Below, piece by piece: positions 46,255 through 55,194 of a stretch of DNA of 64,000 nt; positions within the stretch are counted from its first letter, which is position 1; each line of letters starts with the position of its first letter. Where the stretch lies: assembly GCA_965656875.1 (NCBI GenBank), contig CBFHMJ010000009.1, positions 1 through 64,000 on the forward strand. Direction: 5' to 3'. The notes beneath the pieces were generated by a model. The model saw only the letters and a list, made by a program, of their open reading frames with translations. It ran no database searches and was not told the DNA's origin. This stretch comes from CBFHMJ01 sp965656875. GTDB taxonomy: Bacteria; Pseudomonadota; Gammaproteobacteria; Enterobacterales; Alteromonadaceae. The position numbers and the translations under genes are program-made.

Positions 46255-47141
46255 CGCGTTATCTCTCGATAGTTCAATGACGGTTAATCATGCAGGCCAA
46301 TACTTCTTTTTCGAAAGTCTGAATGACGGGTCTTAACAACGAATATTTGACCTGATCGCTTGTTCTCTCAAAACAAGCGTCTCTCTCTGTCAACAAACAT
46401 GTTGATTCTCTCGTTAACTGGCTATCAAGCCCTTGCGACTGGCAAAACACCGCCGATATTTTTTGCCTCCCTTGCCGCTATTTGTGGTTCAAACTGAATA
46501 CTGGCTGATAATTCTTTCAAAAAGCACTCTTTTTTGACGAACCCGTATTCTGAACAACATTACATCACGTAGATTCAACATTGACCTGCCCGATAATGCA
46601 TACAGCGTACCAATATCAGATGACATCCTACTTTATATCCTCCATGATTTGATTTTCAGCAAATGATTATCTATTCGGGACGGAATTCGACATGAAATGA
46701 AGGTGCAAGCTGTAGGTTATTGACAATCTCAGCTCATTTGTTTCCATTAATAATCCGTTATTTTTCATTAAATTTTAAAAAAACTTGATCCAGGCAAAAC
46801 TTTTTGCAATTTGCCAGTCCTCCGAGGCTGTTCCTACCCACTATTAGTGAATAAATAGTTTACACTCGGCCAACTCATTCAGGATGTAGTGAAAATACAT
46901 ACTCACACCATTACCAACAACCAGTTGTCACTAAGCGTGTATTTCAACGTTTAAATTAGAATTTCCTGGTCATTATCAGGACAAGTGACATTGATGATTT
47001 AGTTGGCAGGGTGAATAATAGTGCAAACATAACTGTTTTGGTGACAGAACATGTCAATACAGCCATGACATGTTAAATCGTCGCGAACAGAGGCAATACG
47101 GGAACCCGTTGTCAGCTAATAAAAGCAAACCAGGTCAAACT
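46255..47141. other. Long intergenic region
   Basis: No convincing gene is seen. A CGCTTGTT/AACAAGCG hairpin is at 46357-46379. GTTTACACT near 46858 is a weak sigma-S-like or housekeeping -10 candidate for the PAS-GGDEF-EAL gene. Confidence 0.5.
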
Positions 47142-49202
47142 ATGAACAGTAAATTTTCAAGTGAAATGGTCCAACATTTCGCAGAGGTCGTTACCGACGT
47201 CGCCAGAATTGGCGGCTGGGTTGTGGATTTATCCAGTCAACGCGTGTTGTGGAGTTCACCAACCTATGAAATTTTTGGTACTGACCCCAAAGAAGATATT
47301 TCACTTGAAGATGCTATTAGTTATTTTTTAGAAGACTACCGGGAAACAGCCACACAACGATTTGATCACGCAACCAGTAATGGCCAATCGTTTCAGTTTG
47401 AAGCAGAAATCAAAACCCAGGACGGTGTGAAAAAATGGGTGAAGGTTCATGGTCGCCCATTACTGGATAACGATCAAAAACCCACACATGTCGTCGGTAT
47501 TTTTGAAGATATCACCCAACGAATTGACGCCTTCGAGAGAATCAACACGCAACAGCAGTACCTAACCTCTGTTATTGCCAGTATTCTTGAAGGGCTTATC
47601 GTCATCAATAAACAGGGTAAGATCTGTTCTTTCAATACCGCTGCCGCCAGCATTTTCGGTTACAAAGAGCATGAAGTTCTTAATGAAAATATCGCCATGC
47701 TCATGCCAAACCCTCACTCAGATCGTCATGATAACTACATTAAAAATTACCACCAAACTAGCATAGGAAAGATTATTGGTATTGGTCGCGAAGTCATGGG
47801 CCGAAGAAAAAATCAGCAAGTCTTTCCTATGTACGTTTCGGTTGCTGAAGTAGAGATCAAAGGTGAGACACATTTCCTTGGCACGGTGCGGGATCTGTCT
47901 AAAGAAAAAGAAAGTGCTCGTAAGATCGAATGGCTGTCTAACTACGATGAACAAACTGGTTTGCCTAATCGTAGTTATTTACTAAATTACATGGAAAAAC
48001 AAGGTGTTGAGCAACACATCACTGTGGTGTCAGTCAATATCGACCGTTTCAAACGGATCTTCCTGGCTTATGGCCAGAATGGCAGTGAACAAGTACTGAA
48101 AAGCATTGCCGACCGCCTGAAAGCCAACTGCAATGAACATGACTTTATCTGCAAAGATTTTGCTGATCGCTTCTGGCTGGTCCTACCTGATGAACATCTG
48201 GCCGATCATCATCAACTTGAAGCAAGATTAGAGTCGCTCAAAACTGCACTGGAAGCTCCTTATCTGGTTAATGGTCAACGTCATTATATTAGCGCAACAC
48301 TGGGCGCAGCCTATTCTGAGCCAACACCACACGCAGTTAATTTGCTATCCAAAGCAGAACTGGCGATGCACGATGCTAAACGTCGAGGCAATGGTCTTTA
48401 TAACATCTATCAAAGCGATCATCAGCATAGCAATATCCTCGAAGAGTACGATACTGAACGCCAGTTACGAGAAGGTCTTGAACGAGATGAACTGGTGTTT
48501 TACGTCCAACCAAAATACACCTCAGGCGGTGAACTGGTTTCCGCAGAATTACTGGTTCGCTGGCAAAAGCCAGACGGCACGATGGCCTACCCGGACTCTT
48601 TTATCAGCATTGCCGAAGAGAGCGGGCTTATCCAGCAAATCGGTGAACAAGCACTGGAACGCGCCGCCCAAATGCTGGCCGAACTGGCAAAAATCAACTG
48701 CTCAATCTCTCTGGCCGTTAATGTTAGTCCGATACAGTTTTTAAATGAGCAATTTGTTAGCAACGTGATCAGCGTCTTCGATCAATACCGGGTCGATTTA
48801 TCGAAGCTAATCATCGAAGTCACCGAAAACCTGCTAATCACCGATATCGAAGTTGAAGAAGTCAGAAATCGCACTCGCATCCTTGAATCCCTCGGCGCTA
48901 AAATTTCTATCGACGACTTTGGCACCGGCTATTCCAGCTTGCAACGTATCCAGGAATTAACCATTTCCGAAATCAAGATTGACAAAAGCTTTACCTGGAA
49001 ATGCCAGGACGAAAAAGGCCGCGAACTGGTCAATGCGATGATACAAATCGGTAAGAGTATGCGACTCACAGTCGTCGCTGAAGGTGTCGAAACAAAGGAA
49101 CAACTGAACGAATTACGTGACATGGGCGTAGACGTTTACCAGGGATATTTATTTAATAAGCCGATGACATTTGAGGCATTTATTCAGCAATTACGGGACT
49201 GA
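47142..49202 (+). CDS. PAS-PAS-GGDEF-EAL cyclic-di-GMP phosphodiesterase
   Basis: A 686-residue cytosolic protein. Two PAS domains (about 10-125 and 130-255) precede a GGDEF domain (about 270-425) with FADRFWLVLP at the signature, so the GG-D-E-F cyclase site is lost. The EAL domain (about 430-685) keeps the metal and catalytic set: ELLVRW in place of EAL, IEVTENLL, SIDDFGTGYSS, KIDKSF, VVAEGVE. It should therefore hydrolyse rather than make cyclic-di-GMP, perhaps with GTP binding by the GGDEF part. ATG 47142 has AGGT upstream; an ATG at 47070 in frame lacks one. Confidence 0.9.
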   Translation: MNSKFSSEMVQHFAEVVTDVARIGGWVVDLSSQRVLWSSPTYEIFGTDPKEDISLEDAISYFLEDYRETATQRFDHATSNGQSFQFEAEIKTQDGVKKWVKVHGRPLLDNDQKPTHVVGIFEDITQRIDAFERINTQQQYLTSVIASILEGLIVINKQGKICSFNTAAASIFGYKEHEVLNENIAMLMPNPHSDRHDNYIKNYHQTSIGKIIGIGREVMGRRKNQQVFPMYVSVAEVEIKGETHFLGTVRDLSKEKESARKIEWLSNYDEQTGLPNRSYLLNYMEKQGVEQHITVVSVNIDRFKRIFLAYGQNGSEQVLKSIADRLKANCNEHDFICKDFADRFWLVLPDEHLADHHQLEARLESLKTALEAPYLVNGQRHYISATLGAAYSEPTPHAVNLLSKAELAMHDAKRRGNGLYNIYQSDHQHSNILEEYDTERQLREGLERDELVFYVQPKYTSGGELVSAELLVRWQKPDGTMAYPDSFISIAEESGLIQQIGEQALERAAQMLAELAKINCSISLAVNVSPIQFLNEQFVSNVISVFDQYRVDLSKLIIEVTENLLITDIEVEEVRNRTRILESLGAKISIDDFGTGYSSLQRIQELTISEIKIDKSFTWKCQDEKGRELVNAMIQIGKSMRLTVVAEGVETKEQLNELRDMGVDVYQGYLFNKPMTFEAFIQQLRD

Positions 49203-49295
49203 TTGTCGGTCCCGCCTGTCACCTTTCTTAGCCGTAGCCATCCCCTCCCCAACTTAATGCCAAATCCCCATAATCCGGTCAGCCCTTGCAAAAAA

Positions 49296-49308
49296 GAACG
49301 AACGTGCT
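49296..49308. promoter_or_regulatory. Candidate TetR-family operator, upstream copy
   Basis: GAACGAACGTGCT resembles the reverse complement of the site at 49994-50011 and lies 31 nt before the TetR gene. Autoregulation is inferred. Confidence 0.4.
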
Positions 49309-49338
49309 AAAAATATCCACTCGAATGAGGAGTCATGA

Positions 49339-49932
49339 ATGAGCAAAGGCAAAGTCACCCGCGACAACATCTTGAACAAAGCCTTCGAGCTGGCCAGTGA
49401 GAATGGCTTAGAAAGCCTGACAATTGGTGAGTTGGCGCGGCATTGTTGCATGTCGAAAAGTGGTCTGTTTGCTCATTTTAATTCCAAAGACAATTTACAA
49501 ACGGCGTTGCTGGAACATGCCAACAGTATTTTTATTACTCGTGTGATCGCACCGGCAAGGCAGCAAATCAATTGCACCATTGAACAAAAAATAAAGCAGT
49601 TAATGGAAAACTGGTTGGGTTGGAATCATTCATTTCAGGGAAGCTGCATGTTTCTTGATGCCTGGAAAGAAACCAGTCTGGAAGATCAACCCACACAACA
49701 GGCGTTAAAAAAGTCCGTGACACATTGGATTAGCTATCTGGGCGTTCAGGTCAGCAAAGGCATTGAAAATGGAGAGTTCCGCCCGGATGTCGATCCAGAA
49801 CAAGCCATTTTTGAGCTTTATGGCCAGTATTTAAGTGCGCATTTGTTCTATTCCATTCATGGAGAGACAGCAAGCCGCAATCATTTCTGGAGTGGTGTTA
49901 ACCGGTTGATTGCCAGCTGGAAAAATAAATAG
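49339..49932 (+). CDS. TetR-family transcriptional regulator
   Basis: A 197-residue repressor. The N-terminal helix-turn-helix is TRDNILNKAFELASENGLES followed by LTIGELARHCCMSKSGLFAHF; the C-terminal ligand domain is all-helical and ends NHFWSGVNRLIASWK. It precedes an alpha/beta hydrolase gene on the same strand, with possible operators in front of both, so it probably controls the hydrolase in response to a lipid or ester. Confidence 0.9.
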   Translation: MSKGKVTRDNILNKAFELASENGLESLTIGELARHCCMSKSGLFAHFNSKDNLQTALLEHANSIFITRVIAPARQQINCTIEQKIKQLMENWLGWNHSFQGSCMFLDAWKETSLEDQPTQQALKKSVTHWISYLGVQVSKGIENGEFRPDVDPEQAIFELYGQYLSAHLFYSIHGETASRNHFWSGVNRLIASWKNK

Positions 49933-49958
49933 CCCGATATTGACCGGGTACATTCGAA

Positions 49959-49979
49959 GCCAGTCTGTGACTGGTTTTT
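49959..49979 (+). terminator. Rho-independent terminator after the TetR gene
   Basis: GCCAGTC-TGT-GACTGG is followed by TTTTT, 27 nt after the stop codon. Confidence 0.75.
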
Positions 49980-49993
49980 CTTGAACACAAAAA

Positions 49994-50011
49994 AGCACGA
50001 CCGTTCGTTTT
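49994..50011. promoter_or_regulatory. Candidate TetR-family operator, hydrolase copy
   Basis: AGCACGACCGTTCGTTTT contains ACGA-N4-TCGT, a typical TetR/AefR-like palindrome, 47 nt before the hydrolase start. Confidence 0.45.
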
Positions 50012-50057
50012 AAAAATTGCAACACGATGAATCAACTGACAGAGGAAGGACGCAACC

Positions 50058-50912
50058 ATGAGTGACAAGATTTACTTCAGCACCTCAAATAAGTTCAATA
50101 TGAAGAAACGCATGGTGAATGTGATTACCCGACTCCACCATCGTCTCGCCCCCAAACATGCTGAAAAAACAGCGACACGCTTGTTTTTAACGCCTATGAG
50201 AATGACACCTAAAAACCCGGAACCAACAGGTATGATTGTGCGGGATTTAGCATCATCCGAGGGTTCATTAAAAACGTACCAGCTGGGAACCGGGCCGGTT
50301 TGGGTATTAACACATGGCTGGTCTGGCAGCGCCAATCAGTTCTTCCCGTTAATGGAACACATTGCCAGCCGAGGTTTTACCGCACTGGCTTATGATCATC
50401 CTGGTCATGGTCAAAGTGAAGGTTCTGTGGGTCATATTCCTGCTTTTGTAAATGGCTTGAATGCCGTACTGGATAGTGTGGGCGATCTGGCGGGGCTCAT
50501 CGGCCATAGCATGGGCACGGCGGCAGCCATTGAAAGTCAACATCCACAATTGCAGGATAAACCGTTACTGCTTATCGCTCCGGTTCTCAATTATCTGGAT
50601 AACTTGCTGGGCACCGTGTCACGTTCAGGTTATTCAATGCGACTATTCCGTGCCGTGGTAAGTAAAGTTGAAGACAAATATCAGTATCCACTGGAAACCG
50701 TCGATCCGTTTAACAAACTGAAAAAACGCTCATCCCGAGTCACTATCGTTCATGATATCAATGATCGTTTTGCTCGTTTTGATGTCTCTGAAAAGGCGGC
50801 TGCTGAAGCCGAACATGTCACACTGACCGCAACGAAGGGTCAGGGACATGGTCGGGTGATGAAATGTTATCAAACCCTTAACGCTTTTGATGCGTTAGCT
50901 GATATTCATTAA
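50058..50912 (+). CDS. Alpha/beta hydrolase
   Basis: A 284-residue cytosolic hydrolase. It shows the oxyanion strand VLTHGWSGSANQF, ALAYDHPGHGQSEG, the nucleophile elbow IGHSMGTAAA, Asp in VHDINDRF and His in KGQGHGRVMKC. An esterase or lipase of unknown substrate, under probable control of the adjacent TetR regulator. GAGGAAGG precedes the ATG. Confidence 0.88.
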   Translation: MSDKIYFSTSNKFNMKKRMVNVITRLHHRLAPKHAEKTATRLFLTPMRMTPKNPEPTGMIVRDLASSEGSLKTYQLGTGPVWVLTHGWSGSANQFFPLMEHIASRGFTALAYDHPGHGQSEGSVGHIPAFVNGLNAVLDSVGDLAGLIGHSMGTAAAIESQHPQLQDKPLLLIAPVLNYLDNLLGTVSRSGYSMRLFRAVVSKVEDKYQYPLETVDPFNKLKKRSSRVTIVHDINDRFARFDVSEKAAAEAEHVTLTATKGQGHGRVMKCYQTLNAFDALADIH

Positions 50913-50919
50913 GACATCG

Positions 50920-52308
50920 TTATTGACGTTTACCTGAGTTTGCAGCCGATAATGACTGAACTTTAACGCCAGTTTGCGGCTGACTGACTCGCCTATTATC
51001 TTCTGTTAGCTTCAACGTCGTTTTACCGTTTTTATCCTGAGTTATTGTTATATAACTCAGGTCGTTATCAAACAGTAAGGTATCATCTGTAAGCAATGTC
51101 AGCGGATAAATCATGCCGTCGTTAACTCTGGAATATACTTTTCCTTCTTCCACGAATAAGGTCCGGCGACTACCATCATTCATACGGTAGTCGCCTGTTA
51201 TCCTGTGCTGACGTTCAGAGGTTAAAACACCGGGTAAAAAGCGAGGCATCGCCACATCAAACAACGGTGCCGACAACACCTTTACGACATCCATCGTGTT
51301 CAGACTGCCATCATTACTAAAAACGATTATCGTGTATTCACCCTCAGGAAAATATACCGCACTGGTGCGATAACCCGGCGTACCGCCCTGATGGATAACG
51401 GCTTTTTGACCATGAATAACAATATTATTTAAACCATAGCCATACCGTGAAAAATGCCCGTTGTTTAATTGAAAACGCTGGCTCATTCGATCAAATACTT
51501 CAGCGTCAACGACACGGCCGGAAACCAGTGCATGATGCCAACGTGCAAACGCCTTTACGCTCGACATCAGGCCACCCGCAGCATAAGCCCAGGACACATC
51601 GACAATATCTCTGTCTGGTGTGAATGTGCCACGCCGGGTTTTATAGTAACCCTGAGCCATTCCCTGAGTGATCGGCGTATCCGCATAACCAATGCTCGAC
51701 AAACCCACCGGGATCAATAATTGTTGTTCTACAAAGTCGCCATAAGACTGACCACTGACAACTTCGATAATCCGTCCCAACAGGTTATAACCCATATTTG
51801 AATAACGGAATCGCTCACCCGGTTCTGATAGAAAAGGCTGTTCAGCAATCAAAGACATCAATCTTTTCATCTCTACAGGCTGTGTCCGGCGCTGAGTCGT
51901 ATGCGCCGGGTTACGACCAAGCCCGGCGGTATGTGTCAGCAAATGTTCAATAGTGATACCTCGTCCTTTTGCGGGAAAGTCCGGCAGGTAACGGGTGATA
52001 TCATCGTTGAGTCGTAGCTGACCGCGCTGCTCCAACAGCAAAATAGCCGCACTGGTCACTTGCTTCGTCAACGACGCAATGCGAAAAAGAGTGTCGTCGG
52101 TGATAGTTTCTTTCGACTGAAGATCAGCCAGCCCCACACCACCGGACAGCAACACACGCTCTCGCTGAGTAACAATGTAAGCGACACCTGGTTCATCCGG
52201 GTTAATCGTCAATGACAAATAGCGTTTAGCATTATCAAATGGTTTTGCGGATACCATCCAACAACCCATCGCCAGCATAAACACAACTAATCGTCGTACT
52301 GTGTTCAC
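50920..52308 (-). CDS. Beta-lactamase-fold serine hydrolase (class C/EstB-like)
   Basis: A 462-residue exported serine hydrolase. GTG 52308 is preferred because GGAGTG lies 7 nt upstream and it gives a good signal peptide (MNTVRRLVVFMLAM, ending VSA). Active-site motifs are S-x-x-K in SLTKQVTSA (near 78), YSN in RYSNMGYNLLG, and H-x-G in HQGGTPGYR (near 304). A C-terminal lipocalin-like beta domain (about 360-450) follows. Such proteins are usually peptidases or esterases rather than beta-lactamases. Confidence 0.88.
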   Translation of the reverse strand: MNTVRRLVVFMLAMGCWMVSAKPFDNAKRYLSLTINPDEPGVAYIVTQRERVLLSGGVGLADLQSKETITDDTLFRIASLTKQVTSAAILLLEQRGQLRLNDDITRYLPDFPAKGRGITIEHLLTHTAGLGRNPAHTTQRRTQPVEMKRLMSLIAEQPFLSEPGERFRYSNMGYNLLGRIIEVVSGQSYGDFVEQQLLIPVGLSSIGYADTPITQGMAQGYYKTRRGTFTPDRDIVDVSWAYAAGGLMSSVKAFARWHHALVSGRVVDAEVFDRMSQRFQLNNGHFSRYGYGLNNIVIHGQKAVIHQGGTPGYRTSAVYFPEGEYTIIVFSNDGSLNTMDVVKVLSAPLFDVAMPRFLPGVLTSERQHRITGDYRMNDGSRRTLFVEEGKVYSRVNDGMIYPLTLLTDDTLLFDNDLSYITITQDKNGKTTLKLTEDNRRVSQPQTGVKVQSLSAANSGKRQ

Positions 52309-52329
52309 GTAAATCACTCCATTATTCAT

Positions 52330-52600
52330 CGGATTTCATAAAGGTGTCATTGTATTTGTAGGTTCTGCCTACATCAGGGCAAACCAGGAAATAGATGTAA
52401 CGAATCATGTAAACACCGGTTGAATATCAATCAGTTATTGACATTATCTCAGTTCTTTCATCAAACAATTTCGACAATTCATCTCAATAAAAAATTAAGT
52501 TAAATGAAAAACATTATCATTTTTATCTTTATATTCATGCTGTTAAACAAAAATGAACATTCATAAGTGCGTATTATGTTCATGAATTGTTCCGCTCACC
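52330..52600. other. AT-rich divergent promoter region
   Basis: No gene is seen. It holds the divergent promoters for the serine hydrolase and the zinc receptor; the Zur box lies at its right end. Confidence 0.5.
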
Positions 52601-52614
52601 ATTTGTAAAATGTG

Positions 52615-52631
52615 ATGTTATAACATAACAT
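52615..52631. promoter_or_regulatory. Zur box
   Basis: ATGTTAT-AAC-ATAACAT is a perfect palindrome and, with its flanks (GATGTTAT, ATAACATTTC), closely matches the gammaproteobacterial Zur consensus. It lies 35-51 nt before the receptor's ATG, so the zinc-loaded repressor should block transcription. Confidence 0.85.
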
Positions 52632-52665
52632 TTCGACCTTCTCAGAAATCACAGTGCGAGGTCGA

Positions 52666-55125
52666 ATGAAAAATCTGGCTAAATTAGCTGCCCTGGTTGT
52701 TGGTGTACTACCCGCCAGCGGTTGGGCGCAATTCATTGAAGGAACAGTCATAAACAGTGATGGTAAAGCCATTGCTGGCGCAACAATTATGGTAGAAGGA
52801 ACAAATACCAAAACAACCACCAACAAGGATGGTAAATTCTTCATTGATAACTTGTCGATGGGTACCAGTGAATTACATGTATCCGCTCCCGGCTTTGCTC
52901 ACTTATTAAAAAATATTAATGTTCAGGACGACAAAACGACCATCGCCATCGCCCTGAATCGTTCTCCTATTGAAGTCATTGATGTTGTCGCAACACCCAT
53001 TCATATGTCAGCGATGGAATCTGCCGCACCCGTTACCGTCATTTCAGGTGAAAAACTTCGTCGGCAACAAGCTGCAACCCTGGGCGACAGCCTGGAAAAA
53101 GTGGCTGGTGTACATAGTAACTTCCACGCCAATGTTGCCAGTACTCCCGTGATTCGGGGCCTGAGCGGACCTCGTGTACTTATCGCCCAGAACGGACTGG
53201 ACGTCAGCGATGTATCACGAGTCGGCCCCGATCATTCTGTCGCTACCGAAGCATCAACCTCAAAACAAATAGAAGTACTCCGCGGCCCGGCCACGTTGTT
53301 TTATGGCAGTGGAGCCTCCGGCGGTGTCGTCAATGTCGTTGATGGACGAGTACCAACAGATAACACAACGCGAGGTGAATGGTTCGTTGAAAACGCGTCA
53401 GTTAACAACCAACAACAAGCTGCATTTAATCTGACAACAGGTTATGAATCGCTGGGCTTTTATGTTGATGGTTTCTGGCGTGATGCTGATGACTACGATG
53501 TGCCGGAAGCACCTGAACTGGAACATCCGGATGACGAAATTCGGTCCGTGGTCAACAGTGCAGAGAAATCGACTGGTTTTACCCTGGGCACCAGTTACAT
53601 CTTCGACCAGGGATTCATTGGCGTAGCTGTTGAGCAGTTCGATCGTGAGTACGGTATTCCAGGTCACACCCATGGCGAAGAAGATGCACATGCTCACGAC
53701 GATCATGACCATAGTGACCAGGCTGATGCCGCTGAAGAACAGGTATTTGCAGACCTGGAACAAACCAGAATTCAGTTGCTGGGTGAATGGAATATTGAAG
53801 GTGACTATTTAAAACAAATCAAATTTCAGTCCGGTTTCACCGATTACGAACATGCCGAAATAGAACATGGAGCCGTAGGTACTATTTTCGAAAACGAAAC
53901 CAGCGAAGTAAAACTCGATCTTCTTCATGCTGAGTATTACCAATGGAAAGGCGGCGTTAGCTTCCACTACAAGAACAGCAAAGTTGCCGCTCAGGGATCA
54001 GAAGCATTCACTCCACCATCAGAAACAGAAACCCTTGCAGTAGCAATGATGGAAGAAAGACACTTCGGTGACTGGTTAGTGCAATTGGGCGCACGCATCG
54101 AGAAAGTTACCATTGAAGCCAGTGATGTTTTATTGCCTGAACTGGATTTTCATTCACACGGTGATGACCATGATGATCATGGGCATGACGATCATAGTCA
54201 CGACGATCATGGACACGATGACCACGGACATGACGCTCATGCAGGCACAACTCGCGTGTTTGCCGTCGATCATGATTTCACTCCGGTCAGTTTGTCGGCT
54301 GGTCTAGTCTGGGATTTCACCCCTGGCTACAACGTTGGCCTGTCTCTCTCAAGAACTGAACGTGCGCCATCAGCCCCTGAATTATTGTCATTCGGCCCAC
54401 ACATCGGCACCCGCACGTATGAAGTAGGCGCTTTATTTGCTGTCGATAGCGATCACAACGATATTGGCCTGACCAACGAAACCATCGACCTTGAAACGGC
54501 AAACAACATTGATTTAACGCTGCGTAAAACCGAAGGCAATGTCGGCTTCATTCTTAATGCGTTCTACAACGAAATCGACAACTACTACTATCGCGCTAAC
54601 ACCAATCTGTTTGCAGAAGCGGCGCATGATCACGGCGGTGATGATGGTCACGACCACAGCGAACACGTTGATGAATTGCCGATTTATATCTACACCGCAG
54701 AGGATGTCATTCTCAGTGGTTTTGAAGCACAACTGGCCTGGCAAATCACCGATGAATTTAAAATCACCACATTTTCAGACTATGTAAAAGCACGTCTTAA
54801 AGACGGTGGTGATTTACCGCGTACACCCCCTTTACGCGTCGGTTCTGAATTCAGCTATGAGAATGAAATGATATCCGCTCATCTGGATATCACCCGTTAT
54901 CAACGTCAGGACAATGTGGCCGACCTTGAGACTGAAACGGCAGGTTATACCCTGGTTGACGCTTTTATCTCATGGGATTTACCACTGAACAACCAGGATA
55001 TTTCTGTCTATCTGAAAGGTTCTAACCTGACCGATACAGATGCTCGTGTTCACACTTCATTCCTGAAAAATATCGCCCCACGTCCGGGCCGAAATATTGT
55101 GATTGGTGTTCGTGGACAATTCTGA
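52666..55125 (+). CDS. znuD: ZnuD-like TonB-dependent zinc receptor
   Basis: An 819-residue outer-membrane receptor. Signal peptide (about 1-20, ending GWA); carboxypeptidase-regulatory-like domain (about 22-105, EGTVINSDGKAIAGATIMVE); plug (about 115-235, VIRGLSGPRVLI, LRGPATLFYGSGASGGVVN); 22-strand barrel ending RPGRNIVIGVRGQF. Three extracellular loops are packed with His/Asp: near 333 (HTHGEEDAHAHDDHDH), 495-525 (repeated DDHGH) and 653-666. His-rich loops plus a Zur box strongly indicate zinc uptake. ATG 52666 has CGAGGTC upstream. It is followed by an AztD-like lipoprotein gene. Confidence 0.92.
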   Translation: MKNLAKLAALVVGVLPASGWAQFIEGTVINSDGKAIAGATIMVEGTNTKTTTNKDGKFFIDNLSMGTSELHVSAPGFAHLLKNINVQDDKTTIAIALNRSPIEVIDVVATPIHMSAMESAAPVTVISGEKLRRQQAATLGDSLEKVAGVHSNFHANVASTPVIRGLSGPRVLIAQNGLDVSDVSRVGPDHSVATEASTSKQIEVLRGPATLFYGSGASGGVVNVVDGRVPTDNTTRGEWFVENASVNNQQQAAFNLTTGYESLGFYVDGFWRDADDYDVPEAPELEHPDDEIRSVVNSAEKSTGFTLGTSYIFDQGFIGVAVEQFDREYGIPGHTHGEEDAHAHDDHDHSDQADAAEEQVFADLEQTRIQLLGEWNIEGDYLKQIKFQSGFTDYEHAEIEHGAVGTIFENETSEVKLDLLHAEYYQWKGGVSFHYKNSKVAAQGSEAFTPPSETETLAVAMMEERHFGDWLVQLGARIEKVTIEASDVLLPELDFHSHGDDHDDHGHDDHSHDDHGHDDHGHDAHAGTTRVFAVDHDFTPVSLSAGLVWDFTPGYNVGLSLSRTERAPSAPELLSFGPHIGTRTYEVGALFAVDSDHNDIGLTNETIDLETANNIDLTLRKTEGNVGFILNAFYNEIDNYYYRANTNLFAEAAHDHGGDDGHDHSEHVDELPIYIYTAEDVILSGFEAQLAWQITDEFKITTFSDYVKARLKDGGDLPRTPPLRVGSEFSYENEMISAHLDITRYQRQDNVADLETETAGYTLVDAFISWDLPLNNQDISVYLKGSNLTDTDARVHTSFLKNIAPRPGRNIVIGVRGQF

Positions 55126-55194
55126 TTCAACGACCATCAAATTACCGAAAACATTACTGACTGACACTACAGAAAAAGACTATTTAGGATAGCA

